Positions 43,619 through 53,400 of a stretch of DNA of 64,000 nucleotides are shown piece by piece. The stretch's first letter is position 1. The number at the start of each line of letters is the position of its first letter. The notes below the pieces were generated by a model. The model made no database searches. It saw only the letters and a list, made by a program, of their open reading frames with translations, and was not told the origin of the DNA. The position numbers and the translations under genes were made by a program. The DNA lies in the NCBI GenBank assembly GCA_963722415.1, contig CAVRNI010000052.1:1-64000 (forward strand), given 5' to 3'. The DNA is from JALOLG01 sp963722415 (GTDB lineage: Bacteria > Actinomycetota > Acidimicrobiia > Acidimicrobiales > Ilumatobacteraceae).

Positions 43619-44029
43619 TCAGCCGGGGAGCACCGCCGACGTCACGGTCCAGATGTGACCGTCGGGGTCGGCGAACGCCGCCGCGTAGCCCCACGGCTGC
43701 GGCGCTGGCTCCGTGGCCACCGTCGCACCTGCCCGTCGTGCCCGCTCGACAATCTGATGAACGTCGTCGTCGGTCGCCGCTCCGATGCCGAGCACGCACT
43801 CGCTCGTTCCGTGCGCCGCGACCTGGTGATCGCCGATGACCCAGCCGAACCCACCAGTGGGCACGAGCATGAGGCGACTCATCGGGTTGAGCACGAGAAG
43901 GAGGGGTTCTGGCACGCCGTCGTCGGCAGGCTCACCGATCGCGTCGAGGCCGAGACCGTCCCGGTAGAAGTCGCGCGATCTGACACGGTCAGCGACCGGC
44001 AGGCTGATGAGCACCGGGTCGTAGGTCAT
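43619..44029 (-). CDS. Glyoxalase/bleomycin-resistance (VOC) family protein
   Basis: A 136-residue vicinal-oxygen-chelate protein from ATG 44029 (MTYDPVLISLPVADRVRSRD). Two beta-alpha-beta-beta-beta modules are visible: SRDFYRDGLGLDAIGEPADD and VHQIVERARRAGATVATEPA, ending with AAFADPDGHIWTV. The order of ligands resembles lactoylglutathione-lyase relatives and antibiotic-binding proteins; actual function unknown. Confidence 0.83.
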   Translation of the reverse strand: MTYDPVLISLPVADRVRSRDFYRDGLGLDAIGEPADDGVPEPLLLVLNPMSRLMLVPTGGFGWVIGDHQVAAHGTSECVLGIGAATDDDVHQIVERARRAGATVATEPAPQPWGYAAAFADPDGHIWTVTSAVLPG

Positions 44030-44192
44030 TGGGGGAACCTTCACTCGAAATCGTCGAACGTCAAGGACTTGGACCGAGGCACACACCGAAACTCGTCGGA
44101 GAGCAACACGTCGCCCAGTCGATGGAACCAAATCGAGCGCGGGCTACGTATTCGAGGGTGGTTGCAGCCGAATGTCCGCACAGGAGGTCTCG

Positions 44193-45119
44193 ATGTCCCT
44201 TCGCCGCACTGCTTCGATCGTCGCCGCCTTGTCCGTCGGCCTCCTGCTCAACGTGACGCCGGCGTCCGCGGCACGGGATCGAACCCCGCCCACGACGCCG
44301 ACCGCGCTGCGCATCACGGCGACGACGCCGACCAGCATCTCACTGTCCTGGAACGCGTCCTTCGACAAGGGGACCTTCTGGTACTGCGTCCAGCAGAACG
44401 GTTCCGGGTGCTACCGGGTCGACCCGCCACGCACGACCTTCACGCGCCCATCGCTGGCGCCCGGCCGCACGCACACGTTCTCCGTGTACGCGGTCGACGC
44501 GGCCGGGAACCGGTCGGCGAACAGCAACACGGTGAGCTACACAACGCCGCCCGACACGACGCCACCCAGCCCGCCACCCACGCTGAGCCTGACGTCCGTG
44601 TTCCCGACGCGCATCTCGGTCGCGTGGACGGCATCGGTCGACAACGTCAGCCAGGTCTGGTACACGCTCGTCGTGAACGGGAGTCCCTACTTCGTCGATC
44701 AGATCGGCACACGCGGAGCGACCCTCCTGCACCTCTCGCCGTCGACGACGCACGAGTTCAAGGTCACCGCACGCGACGCCTTCGGCAACGTGTCCCAGAG
44801 CAACACCCTCTCGGTGACGACGCCGGCGGTCACCGACACGCAACCGCCGACAGCACCGACGAACCTGAGCTTGTCCTCCGAGAGCGCTGCCCCCGAGGCA
44901 TGGCTGGACTGGGACCAGTCGACGGACAATGCCGATCCGCAGTCGCAGATCCTCTACGAGGTGTACCTGAACGGCGTGCGCAACGACGACGGGGTGATCG
45001 GCTACGGATCGACGATCACGTACTGCCGGGTCGAGGGCCCGACGCAGATCGTGCTTCGAGCGGTCGACACGTCCGGCAACGTGTCGGCGCCGAGCAACGC
45101 GATCATGTTCAGCTGCTGA
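44193..45119 (+). CDS. Secreted fibronectin type III protein
   Basis: A 308-residue protein. AGGAGG at 44181-44186 marks ATG 44193 as the start (MSLRRTASIVAALSVGLLL), a signal peptide that ends near PASAA. Three fibronectin-III-like modules follow, each with TPPTTPTALRI/TPPSPPPTLSL/QPPTAPTNLSL and a YAVDAAGN, ARDAFGN or VDTSGN turn. It is extracellular and probably adhesive or structural. Its end overlaps the convergent STAND ATPase gene by 11 bases. Confidence 0.87.
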   Translation: MSLRRTASIVAALSVGLLLNVTPASAARDRTPPTTPTALRITATTPTSISLSWNASFDKGTFWYCVQQNGSGCYRVDPPRTTFTRPSLAPGRTHTFSVYAVDAAGNRSANSNTVSYTTPPDTTPPSPPPTLSLTSVFPTRISVAWTASVDNVSQVWYTLVVNGSPYFVDQIGTRGATLLHLSPSTTHEFKVTARDAFGNVSQSNTLSVTTPAVTDTQPPTAPTNLSLSSESAAPEAWLDWDQSTDNADPQSQILYEVYLNGVRNDDGVIGYGSTITYCRVEGPTQIVLRAVDTSGNVSAPSNAIMFSC

Positions 45120-47706
45120 GACGCCCGCCGACAAGGGCGAGGGCATCGCGTGCGTGCAGCTCGGAGCCGGCCGCGAAGGCGTCGGCGTAGACCTCAGGAT
45201 CAGTCTGTTGCACCAAGCGGGCGATCAGGTCCGACTCGCTCTGTCGTATCAACGGCCACGCCCGCAGGCCCGCACGCTTGCGCAGCCCGTCGGCGGCACC
45301 GAGGGCCATCGCAGCTCGCCGGTTGTCTGCTTCCGCGAACGTGAGCTCGGCGTAAGCGATGAGCGCAAAGCTCAGGGTGAGGGCGCTGAGTTGGGTGTCC
45401 TCGATCGAGCCCACCGACTCGACGAGCAGCGCTCGGGCTTCGTCGAGGTGGCCGGCCCGCACGGCGAGTGATGCGAGCTGCGTTCGTGCACTCCACTCGA
45501 GCCAGGTGTTGCCGAACTGACCACCGAGCTCGTTGACCTCGAGGAGGTATTCACGCGCGGTGTGATCTCGGCCGAGAGTCGCCTCCAGCATGCCGACGGT
45601 CAGCGCTGCGAACGCCACGAACGGCTCGTTCTGTTGGCGGAACCCCGCCAGTGCCGTCGACGCGGCCTCGAGGGCACCTTCGAAGTCGTCGACGATCGGC
45701 AGGGTCCACGCGACGGCCAGCTGCAGGGCGCACTGCAGGTACGGATCATCGATGCGTCCCTGGAGTCGTTTGATGTCCTCGACCGCGGCGAGGGCGGTGT
45801 CGTCGTCACCGACCTCGACGGCCGTGACGGCCCACGTGAACAGCACCTCGGCTCGGGCGTGGTCGTCCAACGTGTCGGCTCTGAGCCGGAGCTCGTCGAT
45901 CCAGGCGCGGCCCTCTGGCATCCGATCGTGCATCTGCCAGAAGAGCCAGAGGACGCGAAAGATGTGGGGCAGGGGCGTGGGGTCATGGCTGACGAACCAC
46001 CGGATGGCGACGCGCAGGTTCTCCTCCTCGGTTCGCAAGCGCTCGGCCCATTCGGAGTGGCGTGCAGCGGGCCACTCGGCGTTGTCCACGAGCGAGCCGA
46101 AGTACTCCGCGTGTCGTTGCGCGACAGCGTCGCAGTCCGCGCTCGCGGCGAGGTGTTCGGCGGCGAGCTCTCGAACGGACGTGAGCATGCGGAACCTTGG
46201 CCCGGCGTCGGTGGCGACGACGCTCACGAGGCTGTGCCCGGCGAGCGCATCCAGCAGGTCGAGCACCTCGTCCTCGGTGCGCTCGGAAACGTGCGCTGCG
46301 GCGGCGACCGTCCATCCGTCGACGAACACCGACAGGCTGGCGAGCAGGTGCCGTTGCGCGTCGTCGAGGAGGTCGACGCTCCATTCGACGGCTGCGCGGA
46401 GGGTGCGCTGCCGTTCGGGGAGATCGACCGGGCCGGTACCCAACGCGTCGAGCACGTTCTCGAGCCGAGCGAGCAACGCATCCGGTGCGAGCAGTCGCGT
46501 GCGCGCCGCGGCCAGCTCGATGGCGAGCGGCAGACCGTCGAGGCGCCGGCAGATCTCCACAACCGCGAACGCGTTGTCCTCGGTCAGGGTGAAGTCGAAG
46601 CGGACGGCCTGGGCTCGATCGACGAACAGCTGCACCGCGGGCAACGACGCGAGCTGTTCGATCGGCGGCTGCTCCGAGAGCGTCGGCACGCTCAGCGCAC
46701 CGACCGGATACTCCCGCTCGGCGCGGAGCCGCAACACCGTGCGGCTCGTGGCCAGGACCTTGAGCCCGGGACAGCCGGACAGGAGCAGGTCGAGCTCCGG
46801 TGCCACCCCGACCACTTGCTCGAGGTTGTCGAGCACGAGCAACGTCGGGGTCGCTTCGAAATGCTCGATCAGAGCGTCGACGGGCGGTCGCGTTCCCTCG
46901 ATGGTCGCTCCCACCGCGGCGGCGACGCGAGGCAGCACCTGGTCGGGCTGAGCAACCGAAGCGAGCGGTACGAACACCGTCCGGCGTGGATTGCCGTCGT
47001 CGAGTCGCTCACCGACGGCGATCGCCAACCGCGTCTTGCCGACGCCGCCCGGCCCGGTGAGGGTGACCAACCGCGCTTCCGGAGACTCGAGGAGTGTCGC
47101 GACGGCGTCGATGTCGGGCTGGCGACCGATCAACGACGTCGACGACACCGGTAGGGACCGCCGGGCTCGACTCGCGCTGGTCGATGCAGACGATGCCGAA
47201 TGATCGGCGTCGCGCACCGCCGTCGCGAACCGCTCGCTGAGCAGCGTCGCCAGGTCGTCTCGGACCAACCGGCCGAGCTCGCGCGGGCTCCCGAACGACC
47301 GGTAGGAGTCGGTTCCCTCGGACTGCAGGTCCTCGATCATGGCCGTCAGGCGAGGTTCTCGATCCGGTGCCGGTGCCTTGACGTACAACAGCCGAGGCAG
47401 CGCATGGGAGAGCCGAAGCTCATCTTCCAGGCCCGAGATGTCCATGTCCGGCCCGATCCAGCCGTAACGCTGCCAGTAGAGGCCGATGAAGATGTCGGAC
47501 TGCGCCAGGTAGGCGCGGTACAGCTCGCGTGGTGGGTGTGGTCGAGCGCCGAGCTCGAACATCACCGGCGTCAGCCGCAGCGCCGAGATCGCGCGAGCGA
47601 CCGCGGCACGTTCCTCGGCGAGCTCGACCAGCGTCGAGCTCACGAAGACGCGTAGCCGCTGATCCGGTGTCCGGATCGCCGCGCCACCTTCCTGCTCCGT
47701 CGTCAT
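45109..47706 (-). CDS. DUF4062-STAND ATPase with TPR-like C-terminus
   Basis: An 865-residue protein. The N-terminal DUF4062 domain (RVFVSSTLVELAEERAAVAR, LYRAYLAQSDIFIGLYWQRY) is followed by an NB-ARC/STAND ATPase: Walker A GPGGVGKT at 218-225, Walker B LLVLDNLEQV, sensor LKVLATSR and GLPLAIELAAARTRLL. The C-terminal 400 residues are helical repeats. AfsR-type signalling proteins and bacterial NLR-like immune proteins share this core. It follows a GAF-PP2C phosphatase gene by 58 bases on the same strand. Confidence 0.88.
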   Translation of the reverse strand: MTTEQEGGAAIRTPDQRLRVFVSSTLVELAEERAAVARAISALRLTPVMFELGARPHPPRELYRAYLAQSDIFIGLYWQRYGWIGPDMDISGLEDELRLSHALPRLLYVKAPAPDREPRLTAMIEDLQSEGTDSYRSFGSPRELGRLVRDDLATLLSERFATAVRDADHSASSASTSASRARRSLPVSSTSLIGRQPDIDAVATLLESPEARLVTLTGPGGVGKTRLAIAVGERLDDGNPRRTVFVPLASVAQPDQVLPRVAAAVGATIEGTRPPVDALIEHFEATPTLLVLDNLEQVVGVAPELDLLLSGCPGLKVLATSRTVLRLRAEREYPVGALSVPTLSEQPPIEQLASLPAVQLFVDRAQAVRFDFTLTEDNAFAVVEICRRLDGLPLAIELAAARTRLLAPDALLARLENVLDALGTGPVDLPERQRTLRAAVEWSVDLLDDAQRHLLASLSVFVDGWTVAAAAHVSERTEDEVLDLLDALAGHSLVSVVATDAGPRFRMLTSVRELAAEHLAASADCDAVAQRHAEYFGSLVDNAEWPAARHSEWAERLRTEEENLRVAIRWFVSHDPTPLPHIFRVLWLFWQMHDRMPEGRAWIDELRLRADTLDDHARAEVLFTWAVTAVEVGDDDTALAAVEDIKRLQGRIDDPYLQCALQLAVAWTLPIVDDFEGALEAASTALAGFRQQNEPFVAFAALTVGMLEATLGRDHTAREYLLEVNELGGQFGNTWLEWSARTQLASLAVRAGHLDEARALLVESVGSIEDTQLSALTLSFALIAYAELTFAEADNRRAAMALGAADGLRKRAGLRAWPLIRQSESDLIARLVQQTDPEVYADAFAAGSELHARDALALVGGRLSS

Positions 47707-47764
47707 GCATCCGTCCTCGAAGGAGTCGCCTCGAAGACTGAACTATCGCACCCCGCAGGCGGCC

Positions 47765-49024
47765 TCAGGCGACGTGGCGGATGACGAGGATCGCGATGTC
47801 GTCCTCGCCCGTGCCGCTCTCGAGGAGTGCGTCGAGGAGGGCGTCTGAGAGGGCGCCCGGGCCGAGCCCGTTCGGCAACGTGGTGAGTGAGGCGGTGATT
47901 TGGTCGATGCCGACCTCGAACGGCCGATCGCGGCGCTCGACGAGCCCGTCGGTGAACATGACGAGTCGAGAGCCCACCGGAAACGGCGCGGTCGCGGCGG
48001 TTCGTAGCGTTGATGAAAGTCCGATCATCGGCGCGTTCGCCGCGTCGAGCCGTCGAACTTCACCGGTAGGGAGTTGTACGAGCGGTGGTGGGTGCCCGGC
48101 GGTGGCGTAGGTGACCGTCCCGTCGGCGACGTCGACGACGACGAGGGCTGCGGTGGCGAGGAGCAGCCCCGACCGTTGGAGGAGGACACCGGACATCTCG
48201 CTGAAGACGTCCGCGACCTCGACGCCAGAGTGGAGCAGTGCCGTGATCATCCCACGGAGCAGGGCCATGTCGGCTGCTGCGGCGAGCCCGTGGCCGGTGA
48301 CGTCGCCGACGACGAGGGCCAGCCGGTGATCATCGAGGAGGAGGCCTTCGTACCAGTCGCCTCCGACCGAGACCGTGTTGCTGGCCGGGAGGTATCGAGC
48401 GGATGTCTCGAGCCCGGCCATCACCGGGAGTGCGCCGAGCAGGCTCGCGGACAACTCGACGATGAACTGGTGGTCGGCGTCGTAGCGCTCGGCGCGTTCG
48501 ATCGTCGCGGTACACAGTTCTCCAACGGCGTGGAGAGCGCTCTGGAGCTTGGCGGTGAACGTTGTCGGTGTGGTCCACGCGAAGCCGATCACACCGACGA
48601 GGGTCCCGTCCTCGCGATACAGCGGTAGCGAGGCCGACGCTTGGATGCCGGCGGCGACGGTGTCGGCAACGATCTCCGCGAACTGCTCGCGGTAGGCGTC
48701 GAGGTTCGGCAGCAGGACGGTCGTGCCGGTACGAGCCGCCTCGGCGATCGGAAACGGCGAGCTGAGAGGGACGTCGGTGTACCGGTCGGCGATCGCTGGG
48801 GCGAGGAACGAGCCGTGGAACAGCCGTAAGAACTTCCCGCGGTCGTCCAACGACGCCATGTTCGAGTAGTCGGCACCCACGCACGCCGCGGCGCGCATGG
48901 CGACGAACTGGGCGACCTCGGTGCCGGTCGCCGGCAGCGGCAACGATCCGAACTGGCGAGCTGGTACCTGGATCCCCGCGACCAAGTGTCGGTCAGCCTC
49001 AACCACGGGTAGTTCCTCGGACAT
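47765..49024 (-). CDS. GAF-PP2C (SpoIIE/RsbU-type) phosphatase
   Basis: About 419 residues from ATG 49024 (MSEELPVVEADRH). A GAF domain occupies roughly residues 30-175 (VAMRAAACVGADYSNMASLD, GVIGFAWTTPTTF). The phosphatase domain follows with metal-binding motifs VGGDWYEGLLLDD, VVGDVTGHGLAAAADMALLR, MFTDGLVERRDR and EDDIAILVIRH. Such enzymes dephosphorylate anti-anti-sigma factors, tying an environmental or redox signal to a sigma regulator; none is adjacent. A DUF4062-STAND gene follows. Confidence 0.9.
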   Translation of the reverse strand: MSEELPVVEADRHLVAGIQVPARQFGSLPLPATGTEVAQFVAMRAAACVGADYSNMASLDDRGKFLRLFHGSFLAPAIADRYTDVPLSSPFPIAEAARTGTTVLLPNLDAYREQFAEIVADTVAAGIQASASLPLYREDGTLVGVIGFAWTTPTTFTAKLQSALHAVGELCTATIERAERYDADHQFIVELSASLLGALPVMAGLETSARYLPASNTVSVGGDWYEGLLLDDHRLALVVGDVTGHGLAAAADMALLRGMITALLHSGVEVADVFSEMSGVLLQRSGLLLATAALVVVDVADGTVTYATAGHPPPLVQLPTGEVRRLDAANAPMIGLSSTLRTAATAPFPVGSRLVMFTDGLVERRDRPFEVGIDQITASLTTLPNGLGPGALSDALLDALLESGTGEDDIAILVIRHVA

Positions 49025-49279
49025 GAATTCCCTCGAGCCGAACGCATTGGAGCAGTGCGGCCTGTACCGCAGTGACACGACAGCTCACGCCACGCCACGA
49101 GAACTCGTGCCCGCCACGACCGCAGGATACCGGCCCGAGGATCGAGCCCCGCGACGTGCTGATCCGCGCGGACCGTCGAACGTCACCGTAATTCGCGCGG
49201 TGTGTGAATTCTTGCCCGTCAAAGCCGGGGATCCTTGATCCGGCCTTGACATCGTGGATAACAGTGCGATCCTTGTGCC

Positions 49280-49483
49280 ATGGGCACCTGGACCGATCTC
49301 GAAGGGCAACTCTGGGTCGACGAACCACGCCACTGCTGGTCACCCCAAGGAAGGCTGCTGACCTGGTGCGCGAGCCTCGCCGGGGACACGTCGCGCCGTC
49401 ACATGTACCGGCTCGGGCACAAGTCGATCAGCTACGAGGAGGGCGAAGAGTTGCGCAAGATGTGGGGCGGACCGCCCGACTGA
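49280..49483 (+). CDS. Small Trp-rich protein of unknown function
   Basis: A 67-residue protein (MGTWTDLEGQLWVDEPRHCW). It has four Trp, two Cys and a charged C-terminus ending MWGGPPD. TTGACA at 49244-49249 with ATCCTT 17 bases on would place a transcription start at about the ATG, compatible with a leaderless message, but the -10 match is weak. The frame has high third-position GC. No family is recognised. Confidence 0.55.
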   Translation: MGTWTDLEGQLWVDEPRHCWSPQGRLLTWCASLAGDTSRRHMYRLGHKSISYEEGEELRKMWGGPPD

Positions 49484-49558
49484 ACACCGGTGGGTGTGCG
49501 ACCACGCACAGTGGCAGCACCGCGGATAAGGCCGACTCGCCGGCGTTCACGCGTGGAC

Positions 49559-50869
49559 TCAGAACGCAGGTCGCATCAGGTCGGTGCGGAGCGGCCGGCC
49601 GTCGATGACGTCGGTGGGGAACGCGTTGTACGCGAGATGCATCCGGCCCAGTCCCACGACATCGGTCAGCCCCTGCCGGACCGCTGCCTGGGCGACGTTG
49701 GGCAGCCATTGCTGCAGATAGCTGTACGCGGACCCGACATACACGAGCTCCGGCACCGCCGCCTTCAGCGCTGCCGTGACGTGAACGTGGCGCGCGACAC
49801 CCACCAGCGGATCTTCGGGCGGCTCGTAGTCGTTGTCGGTCAGCCGACGGGAGGGCCGCTGATAGTGCCGCGCCGAGTACGGGCTCGACCCAGTGATCGA
49901 CACGAGGTCGACGTGGAGGTCGCGGAGCATGCGGAGCAGTTGGATGGGTTCGGTGAGATCGACCTCGTGCCCCGAGTCGTCGGTGCCGAACCAGTACCGA
50001 TCGGGACCGCTGGTGATCGGCCGTCCGAACCCGTCGGCGTCCGCGACGTGGGTCACCGTGTCGAAGGCGCTGAGGCGCAACGCGAGGGGTAGTTCCGGGT
50101 GGATCGCGCGCACGCCGGCGATCACGGTGCGAAGGAACCGCGTTCGATTCTCGAGCGAGCCACCGAAATCGCCCGGACGCTCGTAGGCGCCCAGCAACTC
50201 GTGGTGGAGGTATCCGTGACACGCCTTGAGGTCGACGAACTCGAACCCGGCGCGGGCGGCGTTCACGGCCGCGCGCACGAAGTCGTCGGCGAGGTCGTAG
50301 AGCTCGCCGTCGGTGAGAAGCGGCTGATCGGGCCGCGGGCCGACGGTTGCATCCATGTGAGGGTGGCGTCGCACGGCGAGCGGTGCGGCTGCACCCGAGG
50401 GGCCCGGGTGGCTCATGCGGCCCGAGTGTGTGAGCTGAAGGCCGACGACCAGGTCAGAGACGTCGCCGTGGACTCGCTCGTGCGCGTCGACCGCGAGTTG
50501 TCGGAGGGCCGCCAGGTCGCTCACCGTGTGGTCCGCGACGAGCAGTTGCGACGGCGTGCTGCGACCATCGGGTCGCACGGCTGCCGACTCGGACCAGATC
50601 AGCTTGGCGCCGCCTTCCCCCATCCGCCGCCACCGTTCACGCGTCGACGCCGTGGGGCGTCCCTCGAGGTCGGCATCCCATCCCTCGAGCGGAAGGACGC
50701 AGAGCCGGTTGCCGGCCGTGAGGCCGGAGAAGCTCACGGGTCGTGCGAGTGGCGACGACGGGCCGTGTTCCACGTCGGCGTCGAACGGGAGCTGGGCGCC
50801 CACGTGGTCGAGGTACGCCAGAAACTCGCGCTGGTCAGTCAGTTCCGAGAGCGGGCGGATGTCGGGCAT
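49559..50869 (-). CDS. Old-yellow-enzyme-type NADH:flavin oxidoreductase
   Basis: A 436-residue single-domain flavin reductase. FMN-barrel motifs are seen: NRLCVLPLEGWDAD, LQLTHSGRMSHPG (His and Arg near the active site), GFEFVDLKACHGYLHHELLG, RPGDFGGSLENRTRFLRTVI and DVVGLGRMHLAYN. The iron-sulfur and NADH domains of dienoyl-CoA reductases are absent. It would reduce activated C=C bonds of an unknown substrate. It starts two bases after the stop of the upstream frameshifted gene. Confidence 0.9.
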   Translation of the reverse strand: MPDIRPLSELTDQREFLAYLDHVGAQLPFDADVEHGPSSPLARPVSFSGLTAGNRLCVLPLEGWDADLEGRPTASTRERWRRMGEGGAKLIWSESAAVRPDGRSTPSQLLVADHTVSDLAALRQLAVDAHERVHGDVSDLVVGLQLTHSGRMSHPGPSGAAAPLAVRRHPHMDATVGPRPDQPLLTDGELYDLADDFVRAAVNAARAGFEFVDLKACHGYLHHELLGAYERPGDFGGSLENRTRFLRTVIAGVRAIHPELPLALRLSAFDTVTHVADADGFGRPITSGPDRYWFGTDDSGHEVDLTEPIQLLRMLRDLHVDLVSITGSSPYSARHYQRPSRRLTDNDYEPPEDPLVGVARHVHVTAALKAAVPELVYVGSAYSYLQQWLPNVAQAAVRQGLTDVVGLGRMHLAYNAFPTDVIDGRPLRTDLMRPAF

Positions 50870-50871
50870 GC

Positions 50872-51680
50872 TCAGTCAGTCCAGTCGACGTTGTAGCTGA
50901 GGAACTCGATCTCGACGCCTGCGTCGCGGTTGATCAGCTTCGTGTGCACCGAGCCGTGCCACCGGTTCGAGACGACGTCGTCGGAGCGGAGCCGGTAGTT
51001 CGGATCCGCTGTCAGTCAGCACACGGAATCGCTCGTGCAGTCGCATCACGTCGTCACCAGAAGCGACGCGTATGCCGTAGTGCCAGATGTCGTCGTCATC
51101 AATGAGGGCGAGCAGATCGTCGCTCCCGACTTCGGCGATGAGTTGCCGGGTGGTGCGGCCCGCTCGTACGCGATCGAACAGGCCTGGGGCGGGTTGGACC
51201 GCGTGGTGGATGTCGAACAGTTCGAGCTCGACGACCTGACCAGCGATGTCGAGCCAAATCTGCGCCATCTCTGCGAATGCGCCCACACGCGCCTGGAATG
51301 TCGCCGAGGACGTGAACCGTTTCGTGCCGACGACTGCGACGTCGAGCTCGCGGCGCCCAACGACTCAGCCCCTCCAACCACATGTCCAGCGGCTCACGGA
51401 TCTGGAAGCCGAGATGGTTCACGATGTCCTCGTCCGCGAGCGCGTCGACCTCTGCCCGGAGCGCGGCATGGCCGGCGAGGAAGTGATCGAGCAGGTCGTC
51501 CGGACGCCGGGCACGGAGGTCGCGAGCTGCTGCGATCGCGACGACACGATCGAACGCGATCGCATCGAGCACGTCGTCGTCGCTCCGGCACCCTTTTCGA
51601 TCGAGCACGTAGGCATGCCAGCGGCGCCAGTGCGCCAACCGCTCCGTGACGTCGATGTCGCCCTCCTCGGTCCGGTTCAC
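50872..51680 (-). CDS. Hypothetical protein of about 269 residues, two frameshifts
   Basis: Three frames join into one product: MNRTEEGDIDVTERLAHWRR with IVNHLGFQIREPLDMWLEGL; after a break near 51360, FTSSATFQARVGAFAEMAQI with VELELFDIHHAVQPA and DIWHYGIRVASGDDVM; after a break near 51006, DPNYRLRSDDVVSNRWHGSV and EIEFLSYNVDW. The two single-base breaks resemble those in other genes here. I recognise no family. The N-terminal Arg/His-rich helices and charged strands suggest a soluble cytoplasmic protein. It lies two bases before the OYE gene. Confidence 0.6.
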
Positions 51681-51799
51681 GTCACCAGAGGTATCGCAGC
51701 AGCGGTCATTGGGCTGGCAAGTCTCGCGTGCCGGGCGCAGACACGGGACATCGCACCGACGAAGCCCGGCGCGCCATGCCTAGTCTGGGTTGTCGGACC

Positions 51800-53395
51800 A
51801 TGACTGCCTCAGACTCCCGCAACATCGTGCTCACCGGCTTCATGGGCACCGGCAAGACCACCGTCGGTCGGCTGCTCGCCGACCAGCTCGGGTACGAGTT
51901 CGTCGACACCGATGTGGTCATCGAGCAACGCCACGGAAAGATCGCCGACGTCTTCCGCACGCAGGGCGAAGAGGCGTTCCGGCGCATCGAGCGGGAGCTT
52001 GCGGCCGAACTGGCCGACCGCGTCGGGCTGGTGATCTCCACCGGGGGTCGCATGATGCTCGATCCGCAGAACGTGGCCAGCTTGAGTCGCAACGGCAGGG
52101 TCTTCTGCCTGGTCGCCACCCCTGACGAGATCTTCGACCGCGTCACCAACGATCCGTCGCGGATCGAGCGTCCGCTGTTGTCGGTTCCGGATCCACGGCA
52201 GCGGATCGTCGAACTCCTCGCCGAGCGCAGTCCCGACTATCGCCGCTTCGCGCAACTCACCACCGACGCGGTCAGCGCCGACGCGGTCGCCTCGGACCTC
52301 GTCGCTCTGGCGCGGTCCGATCCGCACCGGTTTGCGATCGACAACCCGAGTGGCGACTACGAGTATTCGGTCGGAGCGGCGGTGCTGCCGTTCGTTCGTC
52401 AGCTGGCCCGAATCGAAGGCCCGATGGTGGTCGTCACCAACGCCGAGGTGGGCGCTCTGTATCTGGCCAGCTGCGGTGACGTCGACCTCACGATCACGCT
52501 GCCGAGTGGGAACGGGCGTCAGAAGAACCTCGAAGCGGTACAACACGTCTACGACGCGTTGCTCGATGCCAACGTCGATCGCTCGGCGACGATCGTGTCG
52601 CTCGGTGATTCGATCGTCGGTGACGTGGCGGGCTTCGCCGCGGCGACCTACTTCCGTGGACTCGACCTCGTGCACTGCCCGACCGACTTGATCGCCATGA
52701 TCGACACGAGCATCGGCGGCAAGGTCGGTCTCGACGTTCCGCAGGGCAAGAACCTGATCGGGCTGTTCAAGCAGCCGTCGGCGGTCGTTGCGGATGTGGC
52801 AACGCTGCAGACGCTCAGCCGCCGTCAGTTCACCTCCGGGATGGCCGAGGTCGTCAAGCATGCGTTGATCGCCGGCTCGCACCTGCTCGCCCAGCTCGAG
52901 GGCGGCGAGTGGCACGGGTCGAGCCACGAGGAACGTGATGCGCTCGGCCGGCTGCAGACGCTGGTCGCGCAGGCGATCCAGGTCAAGATCGCGATCGTCC
53001 AGGACGACCCGTTCGAGGAGGCGCGCCGTGCCATCCTCAACCTTGGGCACACGTTCGCCTACGCCTTCGAACAGGTGGGAGGCGACGTACTGACGCATGG
53101 CGAGGCAGTCGGCCTCGGGCTGGTCGCCGCGGCGCGACTCTCCGAGCAAGGGGGGTTTGCCATGCCGGGTCTCGCCGACCGTGTCGAGGCACTGGTCGCG
53201 CAGGTCGGGCTCGCAACAACCTTGCCGACCGCGATGCACGTCGATGCGCTGATCGAGGCGATGCACCGCGACAAGAAGCGTCAAGGCGGCAAGCTCCGAT
53301 TCGTGCTGATGCACGACATCGGCGAGCCCTTCGTGGCCGACGACGTGCCGTCGACCGCGCTCGAGAAGGTGCTCGTCGGCCTCCAGCCCGGCTGA
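51800..53395 (+). CDS. aroKB: Shikimate kinase - 3-dehydroquinate synthase fusion
   Basis: A 531-residue fusion from ATG 51800. The N-terminal shikimate kinase (about 1-165) has GFMGTGKTT, FVDTDVVIE, FRRIERE and ERPLL; the usual GGG loop reads STGGRMML. The C-terminal dehydroquinate synthase has LVHCPTDLIAMIDTSIGGKV, GKNLIGLFKQPSAV and zinc ligands Glu (MAEVVKHA), His (LNLGHTFAYAFE) and His (LTHGEAVGLG); its nucleotide loop reads SLGDSIVGDVAG in place of GGG-GD. The two shikimate-pathway steps normally have separate genes in Actinobacteria. It faces the dehydrogenase end of the liv-type operon, with 5 bases between stops. Confidence 0.9.
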   Translation: MTASDSRNIVLTGFMGTGKTTVGRLLADQLGYEFVDTDVVIEQRHGKIADVFRTQGEEAFRRIERELAAELADRVGLVISTGGRMMLDPQNVASLSRNGRVFCLVATPDEIFDRVTNDPSRIERPLLSVPDPRQRIVELLAERSPDYRRFAQLTTDAVSADAVASDLVALARSDPHRFAIDNPSGDYEYSVGAAVLPFVRQLARIEGPMVVVTNAEVGALYLASCGDVDLTITLPSGNGRQKNLEAVQHVYDALLDANVDRSATIVSLGDSIVGDVAGFAAATYFRGLDLVHCPTDLIAMIDTSIGGKVGLDVPQGKNLIGLFKQPSAVVADVATLQTLSRRQFTSGMAEVVKHALIAGSHLLAQLEGGEWHGSSHEERDALGRLQTLVAQAIQVKIAIVQDDPFEEARRAILNLGHTFAYAFEQVGGDVLTHGEAVGLGLVAAARLSEQGGFAMPGLADRVEALVAQVGLATTLPTAMHVDALIEAMHRDKKRQGGKLRFVLMHDIGEPFVADDVPSTALEKVLVGLQPG

Positions 53396-53400
53396 TCCGT

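Noticed and set aside
45109..49024. STAND-phosphatase pair as a proven antiphage system
   Set aside because: No other defence gene, nuclease or transposon is near; STAND ATPases of this type are also ordinary signalling proteins.
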